Source: Candidatus Poribacteria bacterium
GTDB taxonomy: Bacteria > Poribacteria > WGA-4E > WGA-3G
NCBI GenBank assembly: GCA_028824125.1
Contig: JAPPES010000142.1
Span: forward strand, 1-59,343
Direction of reading: 5' to 3'
DNA length: 59,343 nt
Shown: in pieces, positions 45,442-53,313 of the stretch
How the letters are laid out: the number at the start of each line of letters is the position of its first letter
How positions within the stretch are numbered: position 1 is the stretch's first letter
Notes under the pieces: model-generated
Told to the model about the DNA's origin: nothing
The model's input: only the letters and a program-made list of their open reading frames with translations
The model's database searches: none
Position numbers and translations under genes: made by a program

Positions 45442-48441
45442 ATGAAAATCATTGATGTTGAGCTTATTAATCGCATTCTCAATGGCGATGATACTGCCTT
45501 CACTGAACTTGTGAAAAAGTACCAAAAACCGGTTCACGCGCTTGTATGGCGTAAAATTGGAGATTTCCATATTGCCGAGGAAATTACGCAGGATACATTC
45601 CTAAAGGCATATCAAGGATTAGCGACACTGAAGAAGCCGCAGAGTTTCGCGAGTTGGCTTTACGTGATTGCCACTAACAATAGTAATACGTGGCTTCGTA
45701 AAAAGCGTTTGCGGACGCAGTCGCTGGAAGATATAAGAAACTCACAGTTTGGAAAAGCGACATATTCGCAATACGTCGTTGAAGAGAAGGAACGGGCAGC
45801 ATCAGAAGCACAACGCGAAGTCGTCAAGAAGCTGCTTGCAAAACTACCAGAGAGTGAGCGCACGATTATCACACTACATTATTTTAGCGATATGTCCAGT
45901 GCAGAGATCGGCGCGTTTTTAGGTGTATCGGCAAATACGATTCGGAGTCGTCTCCGCCGCGCACAGCAACGTTTACAAAAGGAGGAAACAATGATTAGAG
46001 AAGCCCTTGACCATTTTCAAATTTCACCTAACTTGACTGATAACATTATGCAAGAAGTAGCACGACTTAAACCCGCAACACCTTCTGGCAGCAAACCGCT
46101 TATGCCGTGGATAGCTGCTGCATCAAGTGTGGTTTTGATTGTTTTAATGCTTGGGTTAGGCAGCCAATACTTAGCGCGTTTCCAAAAACCGTACAGTTTG
46201 GATGCACAAGCTGAAACGACAGTTGAACTTGTTGACGCGCCTATTGTCCTAAATGTTGACGCGAAGCCAGATATACGTCACCAACTTGGAAATTCAAAGG
46301 CACTTGGTGAAAACGAAAGTAACGGTCAAAAACCGAATGAGGTCCTATTGGCGGCTGCAGAGACGGAAGGAGAAGACGTTTCTGTACCTAAACAACAGTG
46401 GATTCAATCTGAACCTATCAAAGGCAGTCAAGTATATAGTCTAAAAGGCACCACCGAAGGGGGGCTATATGTTCTTGTACGTAATTTAGGAAGTCCTAAC
46501 ATCCTCAAGTTAACATCGGATGGAAAAACTTGGCAATCTATGGATGGCTACCCATCAGGTACTGTTTGGGGATTTAACGTGCCTATGGTAGAGTGGAATA
46601 ATACATTTTATGCTATACCATTTAACGAACTCTTTGCATCAAAAGATGAAGGAAAGACTTGGAAATCACTTTACACTTGGTCTGATGAACATAATGTGAT
46701 TGATTTTCTACCAACGGATAATGCGTTTTACGCTGCATTTCATGAAGGCATTTATAGATCTGATGATTCAGGAAAGACATGGAAAGCAATACAAGATGAG
46801 CAAATAAAGTCTATCGAATCTTTAGTCAAAATCCAAAATATATTGTTTGTTGAAACATACAACAGTCTTTACCGATTGGATGACGAGGGTTTGAACTCCT
46901 TGGAATTTCCAGTACCTGTCAGGAGTATTATTTCAGTTGCAGGAACTGATGGGAAGCTTTATGTTGCGGTAACATCGAAATCAGTTACAGAAGCGCGTAG
47001 TTGGTGGATATTCCGTTCAACTGATCTTGGGGATTCGTGGATAGATATAACACCGACAAATGCTTGGTCTATAGAAGGGCAACCACCTTATTTCAAATTG
47101 ATTGCATCTGAAGAAACGCTGTTGGTAATGGAACAGGGAATGGTTCGCTCAACTGATGGCGGGAACACATGGCTGCCACCACAGTTGCCAGGATCCACAC
47201 CTTCAATGAGAAGTACATATAATGCAGTGGCAGTAAATCAAGACACCTATTATGTTGGAAGCAGCGATGGTTTACATCGTTCAACCAATGGAGGCAAATC
47301 GTGGGATTTAGTGAGAGTCGCGCCAGATATGAGAAGACGTGTATTGTTTAATCTAATCGCTACTATCAATAGTGACGAAAGTCAAAACCTGATGCCGAAA
47401 CTCTATGGGATAGTTGAAGTCGGTGAGATGACAAGAACTAATGATGATGGCAAGTCTTGGAAGACTGTTCGTGTTGATACACCTATGTCAACACTATACA
47501 GAGGAAACGTACCCACAATAACCCAGATTGTTAAATCAGGCGATGATATCTATGTTAAAGGAGGATCTCTTGGTGAGGGAAAGGTAGGTCATTACATAGT
47601 ATCTGACAACGGGAACACTTTAGTCCCCATTCAGGACATGCCAACCTTCAGTTCAACTGAATTAAGGATGCATCTATTTTCGTCTAAAGATCTTACGATA
47701 GAAGAGTTGCAAGAAGATTTCTCTGGCGCAAAGAATTTCTTCCAACAGATGCTTACTTCAAATCCTCAACAACTGATAAAACTTGAAGGACTTGGTCTTC
47801 GTGGACCGTTTACTGTGAGTGGTGACATATTCTATACAGAATACAACCTTAAACTTTTTAGATGGAATCCTGGGGATACAGAGTGGTATGATACTGGTCA
47901 GGAAGACATTGGGGACTTTCCCTTGGATGGATTGTTCATATCCACATTTAAGTCACATTTCATTATTCCCAAACTTGCCGCGTATGACAATACTGTTTAT
48001 TACGGAAAGCGGAATGGACAACTGGTTGTATCGTTTGACAGAGGGAATAATTGGGTTGATCTCACTCCAGGTCTACCCTATCAGGTTAAAACATATAAAA
48101 GTATCGTGTTTGCGGGTTCCACAGTATATGTGGCAACGAATGCAGGTATCATTACATCAGATGATGGAAGAAGTTGGCAAGTCGTCACTGATTCTGAAGG
48201 ATCTAATATTATCATGGAGCATTTGGCCGCGGACGGTACAACGCTCTATGGTATTACCAACACAACGAGTATCTACCGTTTAAATAGTGAAAGCGGTACT
48301 TGGGAACAGGTTGTAACTGATATACCGGAAATCGTAAATCTCAAAATAGGTGATTTTGTTACTTCTTTAGCGGTTGCTGGCAGGACACTGTATGTTAGCA
48401 CTGAAATAAACGGAATGTTCCATTTTACTCTTGAAGAATAA
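45442..48441 (+). CDS. Membrane-tethered ECF sigma factor with BNR-type propeller, gene 4
   Basis: 999 residues from the ATG at 45442 (MKIIDVELINRIL), preceded by GGAGG at 7-8 nt. sigma4 is a third type (SDMSSAEIGAFLGVSANTIR), shared with gene 5. The propeller resembles gene 3 (FASKDEGKTWKSLYTW; RSDDSGKTWKAI; RSTDLGDSWIDI; RSTDGGNTWLPP; RSTNGGKSWDLV; RTNDDGKSWKTV; SFDRGNNWVDL; TSDDGRSWQVV). Membrane helix AAASSVVLIVLMLGLG. The region from PYSLDAQ to the start of the propeller is almost base-for-base identical to gene 2, evidence of recent gene conversion. Confidence 0.88.
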   Translation: MKIIDVELINRILNGDDTAFTELVKKYQKPVHALVWRKIGDFHIAEEITQDTFLKAYQGLATLKKPQSFASWLYVIATNNSNTWLRKKRLRTQSLEDIRNSQFGKATYSQYVVEEKERAASEAQREVVKKLLAKLPESERTIITLHYFSDMSSAEIGAFLGVSANTIRSRLRRAQQRLQKEETMIREALDHFQISPNLTDNIMQEVARLKPATPSGSKPLMPWIAAASSVVLIVLMLGLGSQYLARFQKPYSLDAQAETTVELVDAPIVLNVDAKPDIRHQLGNSKALGENESNGQKPNEVLLAAAETEGEDVSVPKQQWIQSEPIKGSQVYSLKGTTEGGLYVLVRNLGSPNILKLTSDGKTWQSMDGYPSGTVWGFNVPMVEWNNTFYAIPFNELFASKDEGKTWKSLYTWSDEHNVIDFLPTDNAFYAAFHEGIYRSDDSGKTWKAIQDEQIKSIESLVKIQNILFVETYNSLYRLDDEGLNSLEFPVPVRSIISVAGTDGKLYVAVTSKSVTEARSWWIFRSTDLGDSWIDITPTNAWSIEGQPPYFKLIASEETLLVMEQGMVRSTDGGNTWLPPQLPGSTPSMRSTYNAVAVNQDTYYVGSSDGLHRSTNGGKSWDLVRVAPDMRRRVLFNLIATINSDESQNLMPKLYGIVEVGEMTRTNDDGKSWKTVRVDTPMSTLYRGNVPTITQIVKSGDDIYVKGGSLGEGKVGHYIVSDNGNTLVPIQDMPTFSSTELRMHLFSSKDLTIEELQEDFSGAKNFFQQMLTSNPQQLIKLEGLGLRGPFTVSGDIFYTEYNLKLFRWNPGDTEWYDTGQEDIGDFPLDGLFISTFKSHFIIPKLAAYDNTVYYGKRNGQLVVSFDRGNNWVDLTPGLPYQVKTYKSIVFAGSTVYVATNAGIITSDDGRSWQVVTDSEGSNIIMEHLAADGTTLYGITNTTSIYRLNSESGTWEQVVTDIPEIVNLKIGDFVTSLAVAGRTLYVSTEINGMFHFTLEE

Positions 48442-48474
48442 TGTATAAAACGTATAATCACTGCAAACCCGCCT

Positions 48475-48501
48475 GTAGGCGCGCTTTGAAAGCGCGCCTA
48501 C
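48475..48501. repeat. Perfect 13-bp-arm palindrome (empty site)
   Basis: GTAGGCGCGCTTT, one G, AAAGCGCGCCTAC. This is the uninterrupted form of the palindrome split by the family C element at 45147-45257. Confidence 0.75.
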
Positions 48502-48558
48502 AAGTAAATTTATACAAGTTTTGTTTGCCATAGATATCTTGCCAACAAACCTCACCTC

Positions 48559-48586
48559 TTGACAAACCCACCCGATTTGGTAAAAT
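48559..48586 (+). promoter_or_regulatory. sigma70-type promoter upstream of sigma/BNR gene 5
   Basis: TTGACA, 16 nt, TAAAAT, same as at 45314. Confidence 0.65.
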
Positions 48587-48623
48587 AGTATCTTACTGTT
48601 TCCAACCATCCAATTTGTAGACA

Positions 48624-48670
48624 TGCAGAATTATGCACCAGTTTTCCCCCTAAGTCGCGTCACTATAAAG
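48624..48670 (+). promoter_or_regulatory. ECF-type promoter, sigma/BNR gene 5
   Basis: GCAGAATTATGCACC, 18 nt, CGTCACTATA. Confidence 0.58.
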
Positions 48671-48686
48671 CAATCGGAGGTGATCC

Positions 48687-51671
48687 ATGAAAAACGATGA
48701 TGTTCAACTCATTCATCGTATTCTTGATGGTGATGATACCGCTTTCACCGAACTTGTGAAAAAATATCAAAAGTCAGTTCACGCACTGGCCTGGCGAAAA
48801 ATTGGAGATTTCCATATCGCCGAAGAGATTACACAAGATACCTTCCTGAAAGCGTATCAGAAATTAGGCACACTAAAGAAACCGCAACGTTTCACCAGTT
48901 GGCTTTATGTGATAGCTACACGCCAATGCGTCGCATGGTCGCGTAAAAAGCGTGTTTGGACGCAGTCGCTCGAAGAGACAAACAGTTCACAGGTAGAAAA
49001 AGCAACTTACTCGCGATATGTTATTGAGGAGAAAGAACGGGCAGCAGTAGAAGCGCAACGCGAAGTCGTCAAGAAGCTGCTTGCCAAATTACCAGAGAGT
49101 GAACGCACGATTATCACCCTACATTATTTCAGTGATATGTCCAGTGCAGAGATCGGTGCGTTTTTAGGTGTATCGGCAAATACGATTCGGAGTCGTCTCC
49201 GCCGCGCACAGCAACGTTTACAAAAGGAGGAAACAATGATTAGAGAGGCACTTGACCATTTTCAAATTTCACCCAACCTAACCGATAACATTATGCGAGA
49301 AGTGGCACAACTTAAACCCGCTGCACCTTCTGGCAGCAAACCGCTTATGCCGTGGATAGCTGCTGTATCAAGTGTCGTTTTGATTATTTTAATGCTTGGG
49401 TTAGGCAGCCAATACTTACTACGTTTTCAGCAACCTTATAGTTTGGATGCACAAACTGAAGCAACAATTGAACTTGTTGATACTCCTATTGTGCTAAATC
49501 TGGAGGTAGAACCAAATATTCAAAATCAACTTGGGAGTGCAAATGCACTTGGCAAAAACAGTAATGACGGTCAGAAACCAGATGAAGTATTGTTTGCTGC
49601 TGCGCAGGCGGAAGGAGAAGACGCTGCTGTACCTAAACAGCAGTGGATTCAATCAGCACCTACTGCAGGAAGTATGGTAGAAGGTCTACTTGCAACCTCT
49701 GAGGGAGTGCTTTACACTTTTGCTAATGGACATATCTATAGATTGCAAGACGATAGTGCTGAATGGCAACACGTTAGCGACATTAGCACACTGACTAACG
49801 ATTGGCTAATTGACTTTCCTATGGCAGAATGGGACAATACCCTTTATATTGTTCCATCTAATAAACTCTTATCTTCAAAGGACGATGGTAAGACATGGAA
49901 TATTATTTACCAATGGCCGAAAGAATATGATACGCCAAATAAATTGTTGCTAACACAACAAGCGTTTTATGTCATATTTGAACAAAACGGTGTTTTCCGT
50001 TCTGAGGATAAAGGCAAAACATGGAAAGATATAAACGACGATTTTCCCAGCAAACCTAATTATATTGTGACGGTTCAAGACACGGTATTTGCTTTAGCAG
50101 GTCATGTCTATCGCTGGAACTCCGGTAGTTGGCAACGTTTAGCAGAATTCCCAGTACCTCAAGCAAAGTCATGTTTTTCCATTACAGCAACCAAAGATAA
50201 GTTGTATGCATTCGCAGTTAATGCCCGTTTTGATCCTAACAAAGCAGCGGAAGGTGAACGAGGTTGGTGGATATTTCGCTCAACTGACTTGGGACATTCG
50301 TGGAAAGATATTACGCCAACACACGTTTGGAAATCAAGAGTGGGATGGTTAATAGATATCAGACTCGTTGCTGCAGGAGATACGCTTTTGGCAATAGAGC
50401 AGGGAATTGTTCGTTCTATCAATGGTGGGGATACATGGATGCCACTACAAGCACAAGGTATTTCGCCTACAATGTTTTCTAATTCTCCTGCCTTAGCATT
50501 GAACGAGCGTGTTTTTTATCTTGGCAGCCCTGATGAAGGACTTCAACGTTCTACTGATAGCGGCAAATCATGGGGCGTGGTAAATGTTACCCCGGAAATG
50601 AGCGGGATAAGTAGTCTAATTGTGTTTAAAGAAGATACTAAGGAGCGGAACACGCTTCCGATAATTTATGGAAGTATTGGAGATATGCTAAAGACTGCTG
50701 ACCAGGGTAAGTCTTGGAAAACGATTCCGACCGATATGCCGATGACAACGTGGGAAACAGAATACCCACCGGAAATTACTCAGATAGTTAAATCTGGAGG
50801 TGTTTTTTATGCAAAAGGTTGCAGTTCTTTTAGTCTTAGTGCTTACGGCAACAAAGATACCCGTATATATCGCTTATCTACAGATGGCAATAGGTTAGTG
50901 CCGATTCAAGACATGCCTGTCTTTGACCCATGGATAGCGAGCCAACTATCTCAAAGGGAACCTGACATATCAGATGAAGCGTTCGCTGAACAATTGCAAG
51001 AAAGATTCTCTGGTGCAACAGTGTTCTTCAGACAATTAGTTGAAAAAAATGAGCAACAGCAAAGGATACTCCGCCAATCTGGGTTGCGTGGTGCGTTTGC
51101 CGTGAGTGGCAACACGTTCTACATAGAATACAATTTTAAGCTTTTCCGATGGGAACCCGGGTATACAGAATGGCAGGATATCGGTGTTGAAGAAACGGAT
51201 GCATTATCTTTGAACATAGGAAGAAATCTCAAACTTGCCGTTTCAAGTGATACAGTTTATGTAGGGAAACGGGATGGACACCTCGTTGTATCTTATGATA
51301 AGGGAACTAATTGGATTGATCTTACGCCAGCGCTACCATTTGTTGTTACGGTTTTCAAAGAGATTATGGTTGCTGGGGCCACCGTTTATGTGGCAACAGA
51401 CGCAGGTATCATAACATCAGATGGTGGAAGACGTTGGCTTACCGTCACTGATGCAGAGGGGACTAATCTCGTTATGGAACATTTAGCTGCTGATGATACA
51501 GCGCTTTATGGCGTTACCAAAGGGACAGGTATCTATCACTTGGAAAGTGGTGTTTGGGAACAGGTTATTTCAGAAGTGCCTGATAACATAACTTCTCTTG
51601 CTGTTGAGGGGAACACGTTATACGTAGGCACACAAAACCGTGGTATGCTTTACTTCAATCTTGGGGAATAA
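48687..51671 (+). CDS. Membrane-tethered ECF sigma factor with BNR-type propeller, gene 5
   Basis: 994 residues. GGAGG lies 7-8 nt before the ATG (MKNDDVQLIHRIL). sigma4 is of the gene 4 type (SDMSSAEIGAFLGVSANTIR); the propeller is the most separate of the five (HIYRLQDDSAEWQHVSD; LSSKDDGKTWNII; RSEDKGKTWKDI; RSTDLGHSWKDI; RSINGGDTWMPL; RSTDSGKSWGVV; KTADQGKSWKTI; SYDKGTNWIDL; TSDGGRRWLTV). Membrane helix IAAVSSVVLIILMLGLG. Last gene of the array; a hairpin follows at 51791. Confidence 0.88.
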   Translation: MKNDDVQLIHRILDGDDTAFTELVKKYQKSVHALAWRKIGDFHIAEEITQDTFLKAYQKLGTLKKPQRFTSWLYVIATRQCVAWSRKKRVWTQSLEETNSSQVEKATYSRYVIEEKERAAVEAQREVVKKLLAKLPESERTIITLHYFSDMSSAEIGAFLGVSANTIRSRLRRAQQRLQKEETMIREALDHFQISPNLTDNIMREVAQLKPAAPSGSKPLMPWIAAVSSVVLIILMLGLGSQYLLRFQQPYSLDAQTEATIELVDTPIVLNLEVEPNIQNQLGSANALGKNSNDGQKPDEVLFAAAQAEGEDAAVPKQQWIQSAPTAGSMVEGLLATSEGVLYTFANGHIYRLQDDSAEWQHVSDISTLTNDWLIDFPMAEWDNTLYIVPSNKLLSSKDDGKTWNIIYQWPKEYDTPNKLLLTQQAFYVIFEQNGVFRSEDKGKTWKDINDDFPSKPNYIVTVQDTVFALAGHVYRWNSGSWQRLAEFPVPQAKSCFSITATKDKLYAFAVNARFDPNKAAEGERGWWIFRSTDLGHSWKDITPTHVWKSRVGWLIDIRLVAAGDTLLAIEQGIVRSINGGDTWMPLQAQGISPTMFSNSPALALNERVFYLGSPDEGLQRSTDSGKSWGVVNVTPEMSGISSLIVFKEDTKERNTLPIIYGSIGDMLKTADQGKSWKTIPTDMPMTTWETEYPPEITQIVKSGGVFYAKGCSSFSLSAYGNKDTRIYRLSTDGNRLVPIQDMPVFDPWIASQLSQREPDISDEAFAEQLQERFSGATVFFRQLVEKNEQQQRILRQSGLRGAFAVSGNTFYIEYNFKLFRWEPGYTEWQDIGVEETDALSLNIGRNLKLAVSSDTVYVGKRDGHLVVSYDKGTNWIDLTPALPFVVTVFKEIMVAGATVYVATDAGIITSDGGRRWLTVTDAEGTNLVMEHLAADDTALYGVTKGTGIYHLESGVWEQVISEVPDNITSLAVEGNTLYVGTQNRGMLYFNLGE

Positions 51672-51790
51672 CGTGCTTTGCCTGGAAGGGCTACAGTGAT
51701 CGCTCAGATGATCTCTATTCTACTCTCCTAAAGTATACTTCAAAGTTCACCTAAAATTCAACTTGATAAAGAATCCATATTCTGTTAAAA

Positions 51791-51828
51791 TTACCCAAGT
51801 TACTACGGTAAGGTAACAACTTGGGTAA
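51791..51828 (+). terminator. Hairpin after the sigma array, possible terminator
   Basis: TTACCCAAGTT and AACTTGGGTAA, 11 bp, with a 16-nt loop that itself has GTTAC/GTAAC. There is no T-run, but it lies about 120 nt after the last stop codon. Confidence 0.45.
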
Positions 51829-51974
51829 AAATTGTAAGAAATATGTTGGAGTTAACAATACCTTCGCCAATAATAGACATTCTGTTAGATTGTGCATGTT
51901 GTAGCACATTCTGTTAGATTGTGTGCTGTAGAACCATTAGCGTCAATTTTAGAAGTTAACTTTTCTGGGATTTC

Positions 51975-52146
51975 TTTAGTCCCATAGGGACGATATGTTT
52001 ATAGATCAGGATTGCCCCCCATTTCTTTAGTCCCGTAGGGACGATATGTTTATCTTGTGTGTTTATTCTACACATATCGTCCCTACGGGACTAAAGAGGG
52101 TTCCAAGACATTTATCTATAAACATATCGTCCCTACGGGACTGAAA
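51975..52146. repeat. Family E palindromic repeat cluster, right flank of the sigma array
   Basis: Direct units at 51975 (with CCCATAGGG) and 52026, inverted units at about 52069-52095 and 52116-52146 (CTATAAACATATCGTCCCTA, then CGGGACT). Same arrangement as 34687-34840. Confidence 0.75.
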
Positions 52147-52402
52147 AGGGGACACTCCAATCACAATGCATATTAATGATAGTTAAAAACACTTCAGCAT
52201 AAACCTGAAGCTATTTTTATTCAGGCAATTCTGCAATATGATAGATCAATGGTAGATCAACACTATATTCTCATAAACCTGAAGTACTAAAAAATGGCGA
52301 AGGTATTGAGTTAAAAGTTTACTTTTTTAAACGGTTGGGGAATACTTTACCCTCTCACACAGAGAAAAGATATTCCTATTCTGATATGCAACGGAGAAAA
52401 TC

Positions 52403-53224
52403 ATGGATACCGTCCACGAATTTGAATTTAAACGAAAAAAGTATATGCCCATCTTTCCAAAAGCGAGTGGGAAACCGACCGTTTACATCGAAGGCTACCC
52501 GTTTGAGGACGACGAACCTATGGCAGCGACAGGATTTCACGCCGATCAAATTACTATTCTTTCTGACCAACTTTCGCGATATTTCGCAATCAATGAACAT
52601 ATATACATCGGTGTTGACAATTTCATCTATTATCGTGAAGGGGATGTCACAAAGTTCGTTGCGCCTGATATTTACGTTGTTTTTGGTGTTGAAAAATATC
52701 CGCAGCGTCGCAGTTTTTATACGTGGTCAGAAGGTGCGATTCCTATTGCAGTATTTGAGTTTCTTTCTGATGCTACAGCAAACCAGGATCGGCATAAAAA
52801 AGTTCAGTTGTATCTGATTGATATGGGTGTTCAAGAATACTTCATCCATCAACCTGAAATCGATAAACCTGCGGAGTTTCGTGGATGGCAGCGAAGTCGC
52901 TCAGGTAACATCCTTGAGATCACGCCCGATGCACAAGGTGGAATATTCAGCGAAGCCTTAAATCTTTGGTTTCGGTGGGAAGTACAACAGGATAGTCACG
53001 TAAGGCTTTTGCGCCCGTTCCTACCTGATGGGACCCTGATAACAACATCCAGGGAAGAAGCACACCTCCGCATACAAGAACAAAACCTCCGCATACAAGA
53101 ACAAAACCTCCGAGAAGAGGCGGAAATGATAGCAGCAAAAGAAGCTGCACGGCGGCAGGAGCTTGAAGCTGAATTAGAAACACTGCGGGCGCAACTCGCT
53201 AACCGACAAGACGGAAACATGTAG
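52403..53224 (+). CDS. Uma2-family (DUF820) nuclease-like protein
   Basis: 273 residues. PD-(D/E)XK-type Uma2 pattern: FHADQITILSDQLSRYF, FVAPDIYVVFGV (Asp), PIAVFEFLSDATANQDRHKK (Glu and Lys), LYLIDMGVQEYFIHQP. The C-terminus is a charged coiled coil containing the exact duplication LRIQEQN-LRIQEQN, from a 21-nt tandem repeat near 53068-53108. Uma2 proteins are common in cyanobacteria and uncultured phyla, often many per genome, with unknown biological role. CGGAGA precedes the ATG. Confidence 0.85.
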   Translation: MDTVHEFEFKRKKYMPIFPKASGKPTVYIEGYPFEDDEPMAATGFHADQITILSDQLSRYFAINEHIYIGVDNFIYYREGDVTKFVAPDIYVVFGVEKYPQRRSFYTWSEGAIPIAVFEFLSDATANQDRHKKVQLYLIDMGVQEYFIHQPEIDKPAEFRGWQRSRSGNILEITPDAQGGIFSEALNLWFRWEVQQDSHVRLLRPFLPDGTLITTSREEAHLRIQEQNLRIQEQNLREEAEMIAAKEAARRQELEAELETLRAQLANRQDGNM

Positions 53225-53313
53225 GAGCAAATTAACGGAATTTATCCTATTTCCATAATTCTTATTTCTCCATTTTCGGTAGGTGACTAAATTTATATTT
53301 TACCATAAAAACA

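Larger units (their letters stand above)
51672..52402. other. Gene-free gap after the sigma array
   Basis: Contains the hairpin at 51791, family D words (GTAGCACATTCTGTTAGATT), half of a family F end (TTAGCGTCAATTTTAG, about 51938), and the family E cluster at 51975-52146. No supported gene. Confidence 0.5.

Noticed and set aside
35076..51671. A separate anti-sigma factor for each sigma gene
   Set aside because: The helix and outer region are in the same reading frame as sigma2/sigma4 without stops; no separate anti-sigma gene is present between array members.
52335..52817. 160-codon plus-strand frame overlapping the Uma2 gene start
   Set aside because: It overlaps the clearly conserved Uma2 frame and has no family features of its own.
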